A DNA stretch of 64,000 nt from Pseudoalteromonas rubra (GCF_005886805.2 NZ_CP045429.1:62001-126000), one strand, 5' to 3'; counted from the first letter of the stretch, positions 26,972 to 35,473 are shown. Numbers and translations are program-made. Notes: a model not told the origin generated them from the sequence alone.

Positions 26972-27320
26972 CAAATTCCTCAGCAGTAAATAGGACAGTT
27001 TATCCGAGTTAATTGTAACTTAAAACACTAGTTTCGAGATGCGTCTGATGACAAACAGTTTCGATTGACAATGAGTGAGATAGATCTGGACTATCTCATT
27101 TCTGTCTAGAACGAGCTTGAACGATCATCCGACTTTCGCTCGCTGCTGTTTGTCAGATGAAGTTCAACTCTATTCATCGAAACTGTAAGCTCTGATATGA
27201 GTTAGAACAATTTTGCCTTTTTATTGGTTCGACACCTAAGCTCTATCGCAACTTTAATATTCTAGAAGTAACTAATCCTTCACTTTCATAAGCTGTCTAA
27301 GGTTGCACCCAAGATCACAT
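26972..27320. other. Structured gene-free stretch at the island's right edge
   Basis: Contains ACAGTTTCGAT (27055-27065) with its exact inverse at 27176-27186, TGACAAACAG (27049-27058) with its inverse at 27146-27155, and a tight hairpin TGAGATAG / CTATCTCA (27076-27098). The first two pairs share the left arm, so they are alternative foldings. No ORF. Rhs core homology resumes at about 27321, so the island junction lies here. Confidence 0.5.
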
Positions 27321-27328
27321 TCATTCAT

Positions 27329-28528
27329 ATGAATGGTCGGATCTACGATGCAGATACGGGCAGGTTTATGCAGGCGGATCCGTTTGTTCAGGCGCCGAGT
27401 AATTTGCAGAACTACAACGCTTATTCTTATGTGTTGAATAATCCTTTGAGTTATACGGATCCGAGTGGGTATTTGTTTAAGAAGCTTACACAAATCGCTG
27501 GGTTTATGTCTGGTGGTATCGTGGGAGCGGTTATGGCCCACCAGATCCAGCGTTTTATTGCGAATAGTAAAACCCTATCGACATTGTATACAGCAGGAGC
27601 TGCGATTGTATCAGGTGCTGTATGTGGGCCATGTAGTATAGCAGTGACAGCTTATGCGTCAGCGCAGAATACCTATTATCAAACAGGGGATTTTGGAGCG
27701 GCTATAAAAGCTGGTGCATTGTCAGGAGCTTCTGCGACAGCATTCTTTGCAGTAGGGGGCGCATTTGAAGGAGTCAATACTGCATTTGGTAGCGCGGGCT
27801 ATTTTGGTAAGGTTGCGGCACATGGTCTGGTAGGTGGTACCATGTCTGTGATGCAAGGAGGTAAGTTTGGTCATGGCTTTGCCGCGGCAGGATTTACACA
27901 GGCGCTTGCCCCTGCGATAAGTCGTATTCAACCTGGCGTTAAGGTCAGTCCAGTGAGGGTTGCGGTAGCCGCTTTGGTTGGTGGCACTGTTTCGAAAATC
28001 AGCGGAGGAAAGTTTGCTAATGGTGCTGTGACTGCAGCATTTTCGAGGATGTTTAATGATGATTTGCACGATGGGCTGTATCCATTCAGCAAAGAAGCGC
28101 AAATGGACGAAAGTCATCCAATTCCTGATGAAATTCTTGAGCTCTATGAGCAATACCAAGAGGGAAAATTCAAAAGTTTAGTCGGTGTAAATAAAGCCGC
28201 GGGAGAATCTGCTGAAGAGTATGTTGCATCTATTATGCGGGAAAGGGGCTACATTGTATTGGTCAAGGGTGTAACATTAAAAGTAAATGGAAAGATTAGA
28301 TATCCCGATTTAACACTCTTGGATGGTAAGACGGAGGAATTGGTGTCATTCATGGAAGTAAAATTGAATAACTCCAGACTTATAGCAAGGCAGATTCGCA
28401 ATGATAGGATGATTCAAACAGAAGGTGCCATAGTCACAAGAACTCCATCACCAACATTTTTACCTCTAGGTAAAATAGGGAAAACAAATGTCGAGCTCTT
28501 TAGGATTTACTACCAAGATCAAGATTGA
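27329..28528 (+). CDS. Orphan Rhs cassette 3: short core fragment with PD-(D/E)XK nuclease tip
   Basis: Rhs homology begins at about 27321, in the codons for HMNGRIYDADTGRF, and runs only about 160 bp to DPSGYLFKK. The first Met of the frame is an internal core Met, so this is not a natural start. The glycine-rich segment has GGKFGHGF and GGKFANGA. The tip has GESAEEYVASIMRERGY, RYPDLTLLDG (D327) and FMEVKLNNS (E343-x-K345), a clear PD-(D/E)XK core. It is followed after 4 bp by its immunity gene. Unlike the other cassettes, its left boundary is island DNA rather than a REP. Confidence 0.8.
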   Translation: MNGRIYDADTGRFMQADPFVQAPSNLQNYNAYSYVLNNPLSYTDPSGYLFKKLTQIAGFMSGGIVGAVMAHQIQRFIANSKTLSTLYTAGAAIVSGAVCGPCSIAVTAYASAQNTYYQTGDFGAAIKAGALSGASATAFFAVGGAFEGVNTAFGSAGYFGKVAAHGLVGGTMSVMQGGKFGHGFAAAGFTQALAPAISRIQPGVKVSPVRVAVAALVGGTVSKISGGKFANGAVTAAFSRMFNDDLHDGLYPFSKEAQMDESHPIPDEILELYEQYQEGKFKSLVGVNKAAGESAEEYVASIMRERGYIVLVKGVTLKVNGKIRYPDLTLLDGKTEELVSFMEVKLNNSRLIARQIRNDRMIQTEGAIVTRTPSPTFLPLGKIGKTNVELFRIYYQDQD

Positions 28529-28532
28529 TGTT

Positions 28533-29153
28533 ATGAAAAAGACAGAACTGAAAAAAATTGTTGAAAGTTATGGATTAAAAAAAGGTCCGTCGATTGATAG
28601 TTCTCTTATATATTTTTATGGTATCGATGAACGATACTCGATTGGTATAATTATATCTAACCATAAAGTTGGGGATGTACCTCAAGTTCAGTACGGTATT
28701 TATGATCGTGACCTTGCAAAGGTGTGGGGGAATGTTAGTGGCTTTGATATGGCTGAAGACTATTGTTTAACAATACAGCATTCATTGAACTATCGGGTTT
28801 TGCGAGATGGTAGAGTGCTGCCTATCGAGCAAGTTTTTGATGAAAAATTTTTTAGAGCTTTCATAGAAAGCTTTATAGAAAAAAAAGATGAGTTAGTTGA
28901 GCAATATGTTGCTTCTCTAAATAGCTTTAATTACCCAGAGCCACTAATTCCTGAAGAGAACTTTTTCGAAGCACTTACCAAGAACCAAGGCGTGTACTTT
29001 GGGTTTATGTTTAAGTTGTCTAACGGTGAAAGAGTTACGCTGGATGATATTGAAGTACAAAGAGATGAACTAAGAAAAACGTATGGACTAAAAGGGTTTA
29101 TTAAGAGAGATTTAGCGCTTTTAGAAAGCTATATACAGAATAGCAATACATAG
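28533..29153 (+). CDS. Probable cytoplasmic immunity protein for the nuclease tip
   Basis: 206 residues from ATG 28533, 4 bp after the tip's stop; a longer frame starting inside the toxin gene is less likely. No signal peptide or membrane segment, as expected for protection from a cytoplasmic nuclease. It has an N-terminal alpha/beta part (YSIGIIISNHK, VQYGIYDRDL) and a helical C-terminal part. No named family is recognised. Its stop is 17 bp before the next REP (GGAC at 29171). Confidence 0.65.
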   Translation: MKKTELKKIVESYGLKKGPSIDSSLIYFYGIDERYSIGIIISNHKVGDVPQVQYGIYDRDLAKVWGNVSGFDMAEDYCLTIQHSLNYRVLRDGRVLPIEQVFDEKFFRAFIESFIEKKDELVEQYVASLNSFNYPEPLIPEENFFEALTKNQGVYFGFMFKLSNGERVTLDDIEVQRDELRKTYGLKGFIKRDLALLESYIQNSNT

Positions 29154-29170
29154 ATAATACATAGATACAT

Positions 29171-29270
29171 GGACACCCACCCAAAACCTTAGACATTCAG
29201 TCTGGGCTTTTGGGTGGGGGATGAGATTGCCGCGCCTAAATCGGCGTTAGTGGGCCACGCTGATAACCAA
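29171..29270 (+). repeat. REP-like element, type A (A5)
   Basis: GGACACCCACCCAAAAC, inner AGAC-ATTCA-GTCT hairpin, and CTTTTGGGTGGGGG make an almost perfect long stem; here CCCACCCAAAA and TTTTGGGTGGG pair exactly. Tail GCGCCTAAATCGGCGTTAG as in the other copies. Confidence 0.82.
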
Positions 29271-29346
29271 CACCTGCAACTCAGGTTTGGACCTGCCGAC
29301 CATTGGTATGTAAATTGATGGATTGAATGGACATCTGATGGATTGA

Positions 29347-32300
29347 ATGGACATCCACCCAAAATCGTCGACATTCAGTGCGAATTTCTGGTGGGTGTCC
29401 CTGAAAACTTTTCCGGGAGGAGTCCAAACGACCATCACCACACATAATGTGCATGGCGAGAAGCACACAGTAACGGATCAGACCGGTCAGGTGCTGACCT
29501 ACAGCTACAACCGGCTCGGATTGCTGGAAACGGTGAAGTCCTCTGCCGAGGGTAATACTGCTCTTATCACCAACACCTACAATCTGATCACGGGCCGCAA
29601 AGAGCGCACTGAAGATGTTGACCGGGGCAACTGGCAGTACACCTACAATGCACTGGGCGAGCTGCTGACACAAACTGACGCCAATGGCGATAAGCAGAGC
29701 TTTGTGTATGACGACCTTGGCCGTAAAACACAGCTCAACATTAACGATGCGGTTGATAGCCAGTGGCATTATCACCCCAGCCAGCCCTGGCGACTGGACA
29801 GCGAGCAACGCGGCAGCTGGGTACGGTCATACCTGTATGATCCGCTGGGGCGTCAGGTCGCATCGGTCACCGATTTAGAAAGCCTGCCTACTAATTTGGA
29901 AAGCCAACCGACTGATCCGGAAAATTCGCCTATCGTTCCAGAAAATCCGCGTAGCTGTAAAGATGAAGTCAGCTACGAGCCTGCCACCAAAGATGTGCGG
30001 ATAACCGACGCGCTGGCCTCAGTGCATGATGCTAAATGTGTTGTACAGCTGACCACCTTTGATGAATATGGCCGGGTGTTCCAGCAGTTTGATGACTATC
30101 GTCGTACCCGGGATCGCGGTCGCTTTGTAGAGGCCCGGGGCCAGCGTTTGTATTACAGCGCAGGCCAGGTGTACCAGAAGCAAGAAGCGCGCGAGGGGGA
30201 TGCCGGGCAGCTTTACTATGTTGCCGAATCTGAAGACAGTGCCGGACGTGTGATTGGCTATAAAAAAGGCCACTTCAGCATGGTGGTGGGCTATGACAGC
30301 CGTGGCAACCTGAAGACGCTGGGCGTAGATGAGCACAGTGCTTACAGTCACATTCAGCAGCACAGTTACACCTTTGATGCGCTGGGGAATCTGACCAGTC
30401 GCGCCCTGACTGCGGCAGAAACTGCGACCACCTTTGGCTACGATGCACTGAATCGGGTGACGACGGTGAACGGTGAGGTTCGTTATGGCTACGATGCAAA
30501 CGGTGACCTCACCAGCAAAGATGGCTGGACGCAAAAGTATGGCAAGGCAGGTGAACCTTTACATGCCATCTATGAGCGGGTTAAAGGGTCACAGACCGAA
30601 ACCTTCCATTACGATGCCAATGGCAATCAGACAGGTGAAACGGTCTTGCTCAATGGGGTGTCGCAGGAACGCACGCTGACCTACAGCGCCCGTAACAAGG
30701 TGACCCAAATCAGCCAAAATGGCGAGGTGATAAACTTTGAGTACGACGCTAATAACCGCCGTTATAAGCGCACAGAAGGCAGCAAAACCATCTACTATGT
30801 TGGCGCGCTGGAGATTGTGGATGAAGGCGCCAGTGGTGAATTTGCCAATCAGCATTATGTGCGTCGCAGCATTAACGGCGATGCGGTGCAGACCTATCAT
30901 CCTAATGGACAGGCCAGCCTGCAATGGCTGTTTACGGACCATCAGGGCTCAGTGGTGGCCATTACCGATTATGCCGGTAAGTTCCTCAAACGCTTTAGCT
31001 ATGACGTATTTGGTAAACAAAGCGAGATAGTCAGACCGCCCAGCAGTGATACCAGCTACACTCAATGGTCCGCAGCCACCATGGGGATCTTTACCCGGGT
31101 GCCTGCGAACAGCCGCAGTTACACGGGCCACGAGCCCATTACGCTGGGCGGTGATAACCGCATCATTCATATGAATGGTCGAGTGTACGATGCAGATACG
31201 GGCCGGTTTATGCAGGCGGATCCGTTTGTTCAGGCGCCGAGTAATTTGCAGAACTATAACGCTTACTCTTATGTGTTGAATAATCCGCTGAGTTATACGG
31301 ATCCGAGTGGGTATTTGTTTAAGAAGCTTGGCAGCTTGTATAAAAAATACTGGCAAGGAACGATAGGAAATGCGTTACGCGCAATTGCACAAGTACCAGT
31401 GTTGAATGCGGCTGTTCAGATTGGGATTGGGATAGGTTGTGGTCCTGGCGCCCCAGCCTGTTTGGGGGCGTACAACGCAGCGCAAACCTACGCAGTGACG
31501 GGAGATTTTGGTGCAGCCTTGAAGAACGGTGCCATATCGGCGGCCTCTGCTTATGCTTTTCAGCAGATAGGTAAGCACTTTAAAGCTAAGTTCGGTATCA
31601 AGCCAGGTTCAAACTTATCATTCGCAGACTTGGAACTTGGCCAACAATTGCAATGGGCTGGAAGTCATGCACTTGTGGGTGGCGTCACTAGTGTCCTGTC
31701 AGGTGGCAAATTCGGACATGGATTTATTGCGGCTGGCTTTACTAAAATGGCCATGGGCAATGCCGGGTTTAATATGAATAACCGCGCATGGACGGCAATT
31801 GCAGGTAGAACGGCTGTGGCTGCTATTGTTGGCGGTACAGCGAGTGCTATTACCGGTGGTAAGTTCTCAAATGGCGCACGAACAGCTGCAATGATGCACT
31901 TGTTGAATGCTGAGGGAAGAGGCGCTTTTGAAGCGAAGCAACAAAGGAGAACGTTGGCTATTACAAAAGAACAAAGAAGGTTTGCAAAACTTGAAATGCG
32001 TAAAGAGTTCTGGGAATCAAGAGCTATAGCTGGAGATAAATTAGCCAAAGCAGCATTAAATATTGTTAATGATGAAGGTTTTTTTGAAAGAATAACTAAT
32101 ATAAGACTTCGTAATCATTTACAGTATTTCCATAGTGGAACCCCTGATATTACAGAGCATGATGTTGGGGTCGCTATAATGAATGCACATATTGAGGCTG
32201 TCGATTTTGACTTTAATAACAATATAGGTGAAATTCCAGGAGGACTGAGCTATATGCAAATCGATACTTACCACTATAAAGTCTTTGATCAATTGAATAT

Positions 32301-32397
32301 AGATCGTTTTATATATGGCGGCTCTGTTGTTCCTGGGCCTATTAGTAATCTATTGTACTGTAACGGTTGTGATGCAGCGGGAGTGAGAATAGAATGA
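29347..32397 (+). CDS. Orphan Rhs cassette 4: long Rhs core with unrecognised tip
   Basis: The frame opens inside the REP (MDIHPKSS) and enters Rhs sequence at about 29410, equivalent to about 7886 of the main gene (PGGxQTTITTHN). About 1.9 kb of YD-repeat and core DNA is nearly identical to the main gene, except for a 63-bp insertion at about 29886-29950 (LPTNLESQPTDPENSPIV). After DPSGYLFKK comes a glycine-rich segment with GGKFGHGF and GGKFSNGA. The tip (about residue 858 on) matches nothing I recognise; it has Glu/Lys/Arg-rich helices and a C-terminal part with TYHYKVFDQLNIDRFIYGG and two close Cys near the end. It overlaps its immunity gene by 4 bp. Without the Rhs N-terminus it is probably a silent tip donor. 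Confidence 0.8.
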   Translation: MDIHPKSSTFSANFWWVSLKTFPGGVQTTITTHNVHGEKHTVTDQTGQVLTYSYNRLGLLETVKSSAEGNTALITNTYNLITGRKERTEDVDRGNWQYTYNALGELLTQTDANGDKQSFVYDDLGRKTQLNINDAVDSQWHYHPSQPWRLDSEQRGSWVRSYLYDPLGRQVASVTDLESLPTNLESQPTDPENSPIVPENPRSCKDEVSYEPATKDVRITDALASVHDAKCVVQLTTFDEYGRVFQQFDDYRRTRDRGRFVEARGQRLYYSAGQVYQKQEAREGDAGQLYYVAESEDSAGRVIGYKKGHFSMVVGYDSRGNLKTLGVDEHSAYSHIQQHSYTFDALGNLTSRALTAAETATTFGYDALNRVTTVNGEVRYGYDANGDLTSKDGWTQKYGKAGEPLHAIYERVKGSQTETFHYDANGNQTGETVLLNGVSQERTLTYSARNKVTQISQNGEVINFEYDANNRRYKRTEGSKTIYYVGALEIVDEGASGEFANQHYVRRSINGDAVQTYHPNGQASLQWLFTDHQGSVVAITDYAGKFLKRFSYDVFGKQSEIVRPPSSDTSYTQWSAATMGIFTRVPANSRSYTGHEPITLGGDNRIIHMNGRVYDADTGRFMQADPFVQAPSNLQNYNAYSYVLNNPLSYTDPSGYLFKKLGSLYKKYWQGTIGNALRAIAQVPVLNAAVQIGIGIGCGPGAPACLGAYNAAQTYAVTGDFGAALKNGAISAASAYAFQQIGKHFKAKFGIKPGSNLSFADLELGQQLQWAGSHALVGGVTSVLSGGKFGHGFIAAGFTKMAMGNAGFNMNNRAWTAIAGRTAVAAIVGGTASAITGGKFSNGARTAAMMHLLNAEGRGAFEAKQQRRTLAITKEQRRFAKLEMRKEFWESRAIAGDKLAKAALNIVNDEGFFERITNIRLRNHLQYFHSGTPDITEHDVGVAIMNAHIEAVDFDFNNNIGEIPGGLSYMQIDTYHYKVFDQLNIDRFIYGGSVVPGPISNLLYCNGCDAAGVRIE
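29349..29400 (+). repeat. REP-like palindrome, type C (C1), at the start of cassette 4
   Basis: A 52-bp near-palindrome: GGACATCCACC pairs with GGTGGGTGTCC and AAATCG pairs with CGAATTT around a GACATTCAGTG loop. It is preceded by two partial copies (TGGATTGAATGGACATC, 29316-29350). CTGAAAACT follows and Rhs homology starts within about 7 bp. Confidence 0.82.
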
Positions 32398-33062
32398 ATA
32401 GGTGTTTGTTACTTACTCTGATTTGTGTGTTCTTGTATTCTTCCCTTGGATGTGAGTATGGTGAAGTAGAACTTGAGTTTGGAGGAAAGAAATACATAAT
32501 TCCCAAGCGCTACGTAAAAAGTGTTAATACCGACTTCTCTAATTATAGCGCAGAGGGTATTGATATGGAGGGGTCAATTATAAGTCTCCACTTTGGTTCA
32601 GAAGAGGTTGTTAGATATATAAAAAGTTATAAGCCATTTACAAGTAAAGAGGGTGACTTTAAAAGCGTTTTTCAAGTGTTGGTGTATAAGAAAGAAAACG
32701 TCAGGCGTTTTTCTTCAGATTATTACGCCATGCTTGTAATGCTTGAAGGGGAGTTTAAAGGGGCAAGGGTACAAAAAGATATTAACTCTGGCTATTATTT
32801 GTTAACACCAAATGAGCGCAATCCATCGCGGCGCGTGTATTTTAAATCTGACCCAGAATCAGTTGATAGTATTCATGATAAGATTTCGCTTATCGTAGCT
32901 GAGTGTCAAGATATTCTACCTAGGTATAATTTATCAGATTGTATTATGACTCACCGTTCTAATGGACTATTTTTTCAGATTGAGGTTTCGGAAATAAACA
33001 TTGCTTTGTCAAATCAACTGAAGCAGTTTGTAGAGTTAAAGATGGAGGAGTGGAAAAGATGA
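32394..33062 (+). CDS. Probable lipoprotein immunity protein for cassette 4
   Basis: 222 residues, start overlapping the toxin stop (ATGA). A lipoprotein signal peptide with lipobox SSLGC (Cys 20) anchors it in a membrane facing the periplasm. The mature protein has a beta-rich N-terminal half (VELEFGGKKYIIPKRYVKS) and no named family. By analogy with other exported immunity proteins, the partner toxin should act in the periplasm or on the envelope. The stop is followed within 6 bp by the repeat starting GTTACATGGAC. Confidence 0.68.
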   Translation: MNRCLLLTLICVFLYSSLGCEYGEVELEFGGKKYIIPKRYVKSVNTDFSNYSAEGIDMEGSIISLHFGSEEVVRYIKSYKPFTSKEGDFKSVFQVLVYKKENVRRFSSDYYAMLVMLEGEFKGARVQKDINSGYYLLTPNERNPSRRVYFKSDPESVDSIHDKISLIVAECQDILPRYNLSDCIMTHRSNGLFFQIEVSEINIALSNQLKQFVELKMEEWKR

Positions 33063-33067
33063 AGAAG

Positions 33068-33199
33068 TTACATGGACATATATGGACGCTCCAGCGATGT
33101 TAAGCCGAGTAGGCCTGCGGGGTAGCGAGTTTTCGTTATCCCGTTCGTTATGTTACCTGTGTTGCCACGCCTGATGTTTGGTCCAGTCCGCTATAAATG
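33068..33199 (+). repeat. About 130-bp dispersed repeat, copy 2
   Basis: Matches 11404-11533. It starts with GTTACATGGACATATATGG and ends CCGCTATAAATG, keeping the GGGGTAGCGAG...CGTTATCCCG hairpin. It lies directly after the lipoprotein immunity gene, the same position as copy 1 has after the first immunity gene. Confidence 0.75.
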
Positions 33200-33359
33200 T
33201 GTTGCTCTGACATATATCCAGGGTGAGATCGCGAACATATTTTAAGCAATTAACATAGCGAGCCTTGCCTTAAAGCTTCAGATATGATCGTAAACTCTCT
33301 TTTTGGGGAAGGGGTTGAATGGGAAGGGGTTGAATGGACACCCACCCAAGTAGTTATAA
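33200..33359. other. Short gene-free spacer before transposase element 2
   Basis: No ORF. It ends with a REP stub (TGAATGGACACCCACCCAAG, 33332-33350) immediately before GTTATAAGGAT of the element. Two AGGGGTTGAAT units repeat just before it. Confidence 0.5.
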
Positions 33360-34627
33360 GGATACCCACCCTAAACTGGCGTACGGAATGTACGCCGTCT
33401 ACCTTTAGATAATGCTCAATGGATTGAGGATGCTAGATTATGCCAATGGCAAGGAAGAGGCAGGTCAGCCTATCAGACACTAAATACTACCACTGCATAT
33501 CCCGGTGTGTTCGCCGGGCATTTCTGTGCGGCAAAGACCGCTTAACGGGCAAGTCTTTTGAACATCGTCGAGATTGGGTTGAGGAAAAATTGCTGACCCT
33601 TGCGAAGGTGTTTTGCATTGATGTGTGTGGCTACGCGGTGATGAGCAATCACACGCATATCGTGCTGTATGTAGATGATAAGAAAGCACAAAGGTTATCA
33701 GATAAAGCAATCGTTCTTCGATGGCATAAGTTGTTTAAGGGCAACTGGTTGACGCACAAATTCATCAATGGTGATGCGCTGAGCGAGTCAGAGCGCAATA
33801 TGCTTGATGGAGACATAAGAGAGTTCAGAATACGCCTTGCGAGCATCAGCTGGTTCATGCGGGTGTTGAATGAAGACATTGCCCGCAAGGCCAATAAAGA
33901 AGATGGTTGTACAGGCCGGTTTTGGGAAGGGCGATTTAAGTCACAGGCCTTACTGGATGAAGCGGCACTGGCAGCGTGTCTAGCTTATGTTGACCTGAAC
34001 CCAGTCAGAGCCAAAATGGCAGCGACACCGGAAACGTCTGATTATACTAGCATTAAAAAGCGTATTGAGTATGCACGACAAGGAAAGCAGCCTAAGAGCT
34101 TACTACGCTTTGCTGGTAACCCAAGAAAACACATGCCCAAAGGATTGCCCTTTGAGCTGACTTATTACATACAGCTGGTTGAGCTAACAGGCCGATGCAT
34201 GCGTGCAGATAAGCGAGGTTGTATCAGTGATAGCCAGCCACTGCTGACACGATTGCAAATAGAGCCGGATAGCTGGCTCAAACTAACTACGCAGTTCACA
34301 AAGGTGTTTCATGGCGCGGTAGGGCGAAAGCAAGCGATGACAGATTACTGTGAGCACCTTCACAAAAAGCGACGCACCAACCTGACTCAGTGCGAGCGAT
34401 TACTGGGTTAACACTTTTTCTTTTTCACCATTTCAACTTATCTAAGTTCAGGCCTGGATGCGCATTCGTATTGTCCGAATCTGATTATTCTTCAAGATTT
34501 CGTGTTTAAACATATGACTTTCACTGCTCAGAGCTTATAGGAAGCGCTGAATTTGATAGTCTTGCATTTCGACTTTGAAACTGCCCACAATTGGTCTGTG
34601 AATTTACGGGTGGGTGTCTCTTGAAAA
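33360..34627 (+). mobile_element. RAYT/REP transposase element, copy 2
   Basis: Same structure and length as 12560-13828. The left end is GGATACCCACCC with the GGCGTAC/GTACGCC hairpin; the right end is GGGTGGGTGTCTCTTGAAAAC. The 3' non-coding 190 bp (34412-34600) is essentially identical to 13612-13800. The two copies bracket most of the cassette array. Confidence 0.8.
33440..34411 (+). CDS. REP-associated Y1/HUH tyrosine transposase (RAYT), copy 2
   Basis: 323 residues, differing from the copy at 12640 by only a handful of substitutions near the N-terminus (for example KRQ for KKQ, GKDRLTGKSFE for GNDRVTGKSYE). The HUH motif H71-T-H73, the GRFWEGRFKSQALLDE signature and AYVDLNPVRA are intact. 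The first ~250 bp carry nearly all the differences, while the 3' part is almost identical, which suggests recent duplication or gene conversion. Confidence 0.88.
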   Translation: MPMARKRQVSLSDTKYYHCISRCVRRAFLCGKDRLTGKSFEHRRDWVEEKLLTLAKVFCIDVCGYAVMSNHTHIVLYVDDKKAQRLSDKAIVLRWHKLFKGNWLTHKFINGDALSESERNMLDGDIREFRIRLASISWFMRVLNEDIARKANKEDGCTGRFWEGRFKSQALLDEAALAACLAYVDLNPVRAKMAATPETSDYTSIKKRIEYARQGKQPKSLLRFAGNPRKHMPKGLPFELTYYIQLVELTGRCMRADKRGCISDSQPLLTRLQIEPDSWLKLTTQFTKVFHGAVGRKQAMTDYCEHLHKKRRTNLTQCERLLG

Positions 34628-34662
34628 CCTCTGTTCTGTGCAATGACGCCAGTGGATTGAAT

Positions 34663-34714
34663 GGACATCTGCCCAAAATCGTCGACATTCAGTGCGAATT
34701 TCTGGTGGGTGTCC
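34663..34714 (+). repeat. REP-like palindrome, type C (C2)
   Basis: 52-bp near-palindrome from GGACATCTGCCC to GGTGGGTGTCC, followed by CTGAAAACT. Just upstream (34637-34651) is a scrap TTCTGTGCAATGACG from the Cys-rich ORF repeat. Confidence 0.78.
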
Positions 34715-34789
34715 CTGAAAACTCTGCTTTAGTAGTGTGCAATGTAGGTGAGTTGCAAAGAAAGGGTTGAATAAGAGAAGGGGTTGAAT

Positions 34790-34931
34790 GGACATCCACC
34801 CAAAATCTTAGACATTCAGTCTGGGCTTTTGGGTGGGGAATGAGATGGACGCGCCTAAGTCGGCGTTAGCTGACCACTACAACCACTACACAGTCGCCTT
34901 GTGAATATACGGGTGGGTGTCTCCTGAAAAC
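34790..34931 (+). mobile_element. Short non-autonomous element with both RAYT-type ends
   Basis: About 140 bp. It starts with the type-A left hairpin (GGACATCCACCCAAAA...TTTTGGGTGGGG), carries the GCGCCTAAGTCGGCGTTAG tail, and ends with the transposase-element right end GGGTGGGTGTCTCCTGAAAAC. It has no gene. It looks like a MITE-type derivative that the RAYT enzyme could mobilise in trans. Confidence 0.7.
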
Positions 34932-34935
34932 TTTC

Positions 34936-35130
34936 AATTGTCAATATTACGCAATCGATACAGATACACATAAAACTTCAGGTCCTTATTCTAAAGAACA
35001 AGTTATGGAAAATAAAGACTGGTTACCATTGAGTAAAGTTATGGCATCCGGAAAAGTCATGGAGCAAAGTAGTTATTGTAAGTTCAGTTTCTTAGTCAGG
35101 GCTATTAAAGCGATACCCATTCAAAATTAA
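34936..35130 (+). pseudogene. Remnant coding fragment between REPs
   Basis: An open 64-codon stretch starts straight after the element right end and has no start codon. It reads NCQYYAIDTDTHKTSGPYSKEQV and onward to a TAA. The YYAI...GPYSKEQV pattern resembles a GYF_2-like fold, a low-confidence remark. The last ~20 bp (35111-35127) match the start of the Cys-rich ORF repeat. Probably the 3' end of a lost toxin or immunity gene. Confidence 0.4.
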
Positions 35131-35169
35131 CCTTCGATGAGTACAAGTGCGCCCAAACAAAAGTTACAT

Positions 35170-35473
35170 GGACACCCACCCAAAACCTTAGATATTCAGT
35201 CTGAAAAGTTACATGGATACCCACTCAAAACCTTAGGCATTCAGTCTTTGCTTTTGGATGGGGGATGAGATTGACGCGCCTGAATCGGCGTTAGTTGACC
35301 ACTACACAGTCGCCTTGTGAATTTACGGGGGATTGAATGGACATCCACCCAAAATCGTCGACATTCAGTGCTAATTTCTGGTGGGTGTCCCTGAAAACTT
35401 TGTGGGCGTTAGCTGACCACTACAACCACTACACAGTCGCCTTGTGAATTTACGGGTGGGTGTCTCCTGAAAC
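35170..35473 (+). repeat. Cluster of nested and truncated REP elements
   Basis: Four pieces in a row: truncated type A (35170-35203), near-full type A with degraded right end (35216-35330), full type C palindrome (35339-35390) ending CTGAAAACT, and a lone transposase-type right end (about 35404-35473) with GGGTGGGTGTCTCCTGAAA at 35454. Each later piece interrupts the one before it, a nested insertion pattern. The last right end directly precedes the gene at 35531. Confidence 0.75.

Noticed and set aside
26972..27320. Retron-like non-coding RNA
   Set aside because: Inverted repeats are present but there is no reverse transcriptase gene next to it and the arms do not have the a1/a2 layout.
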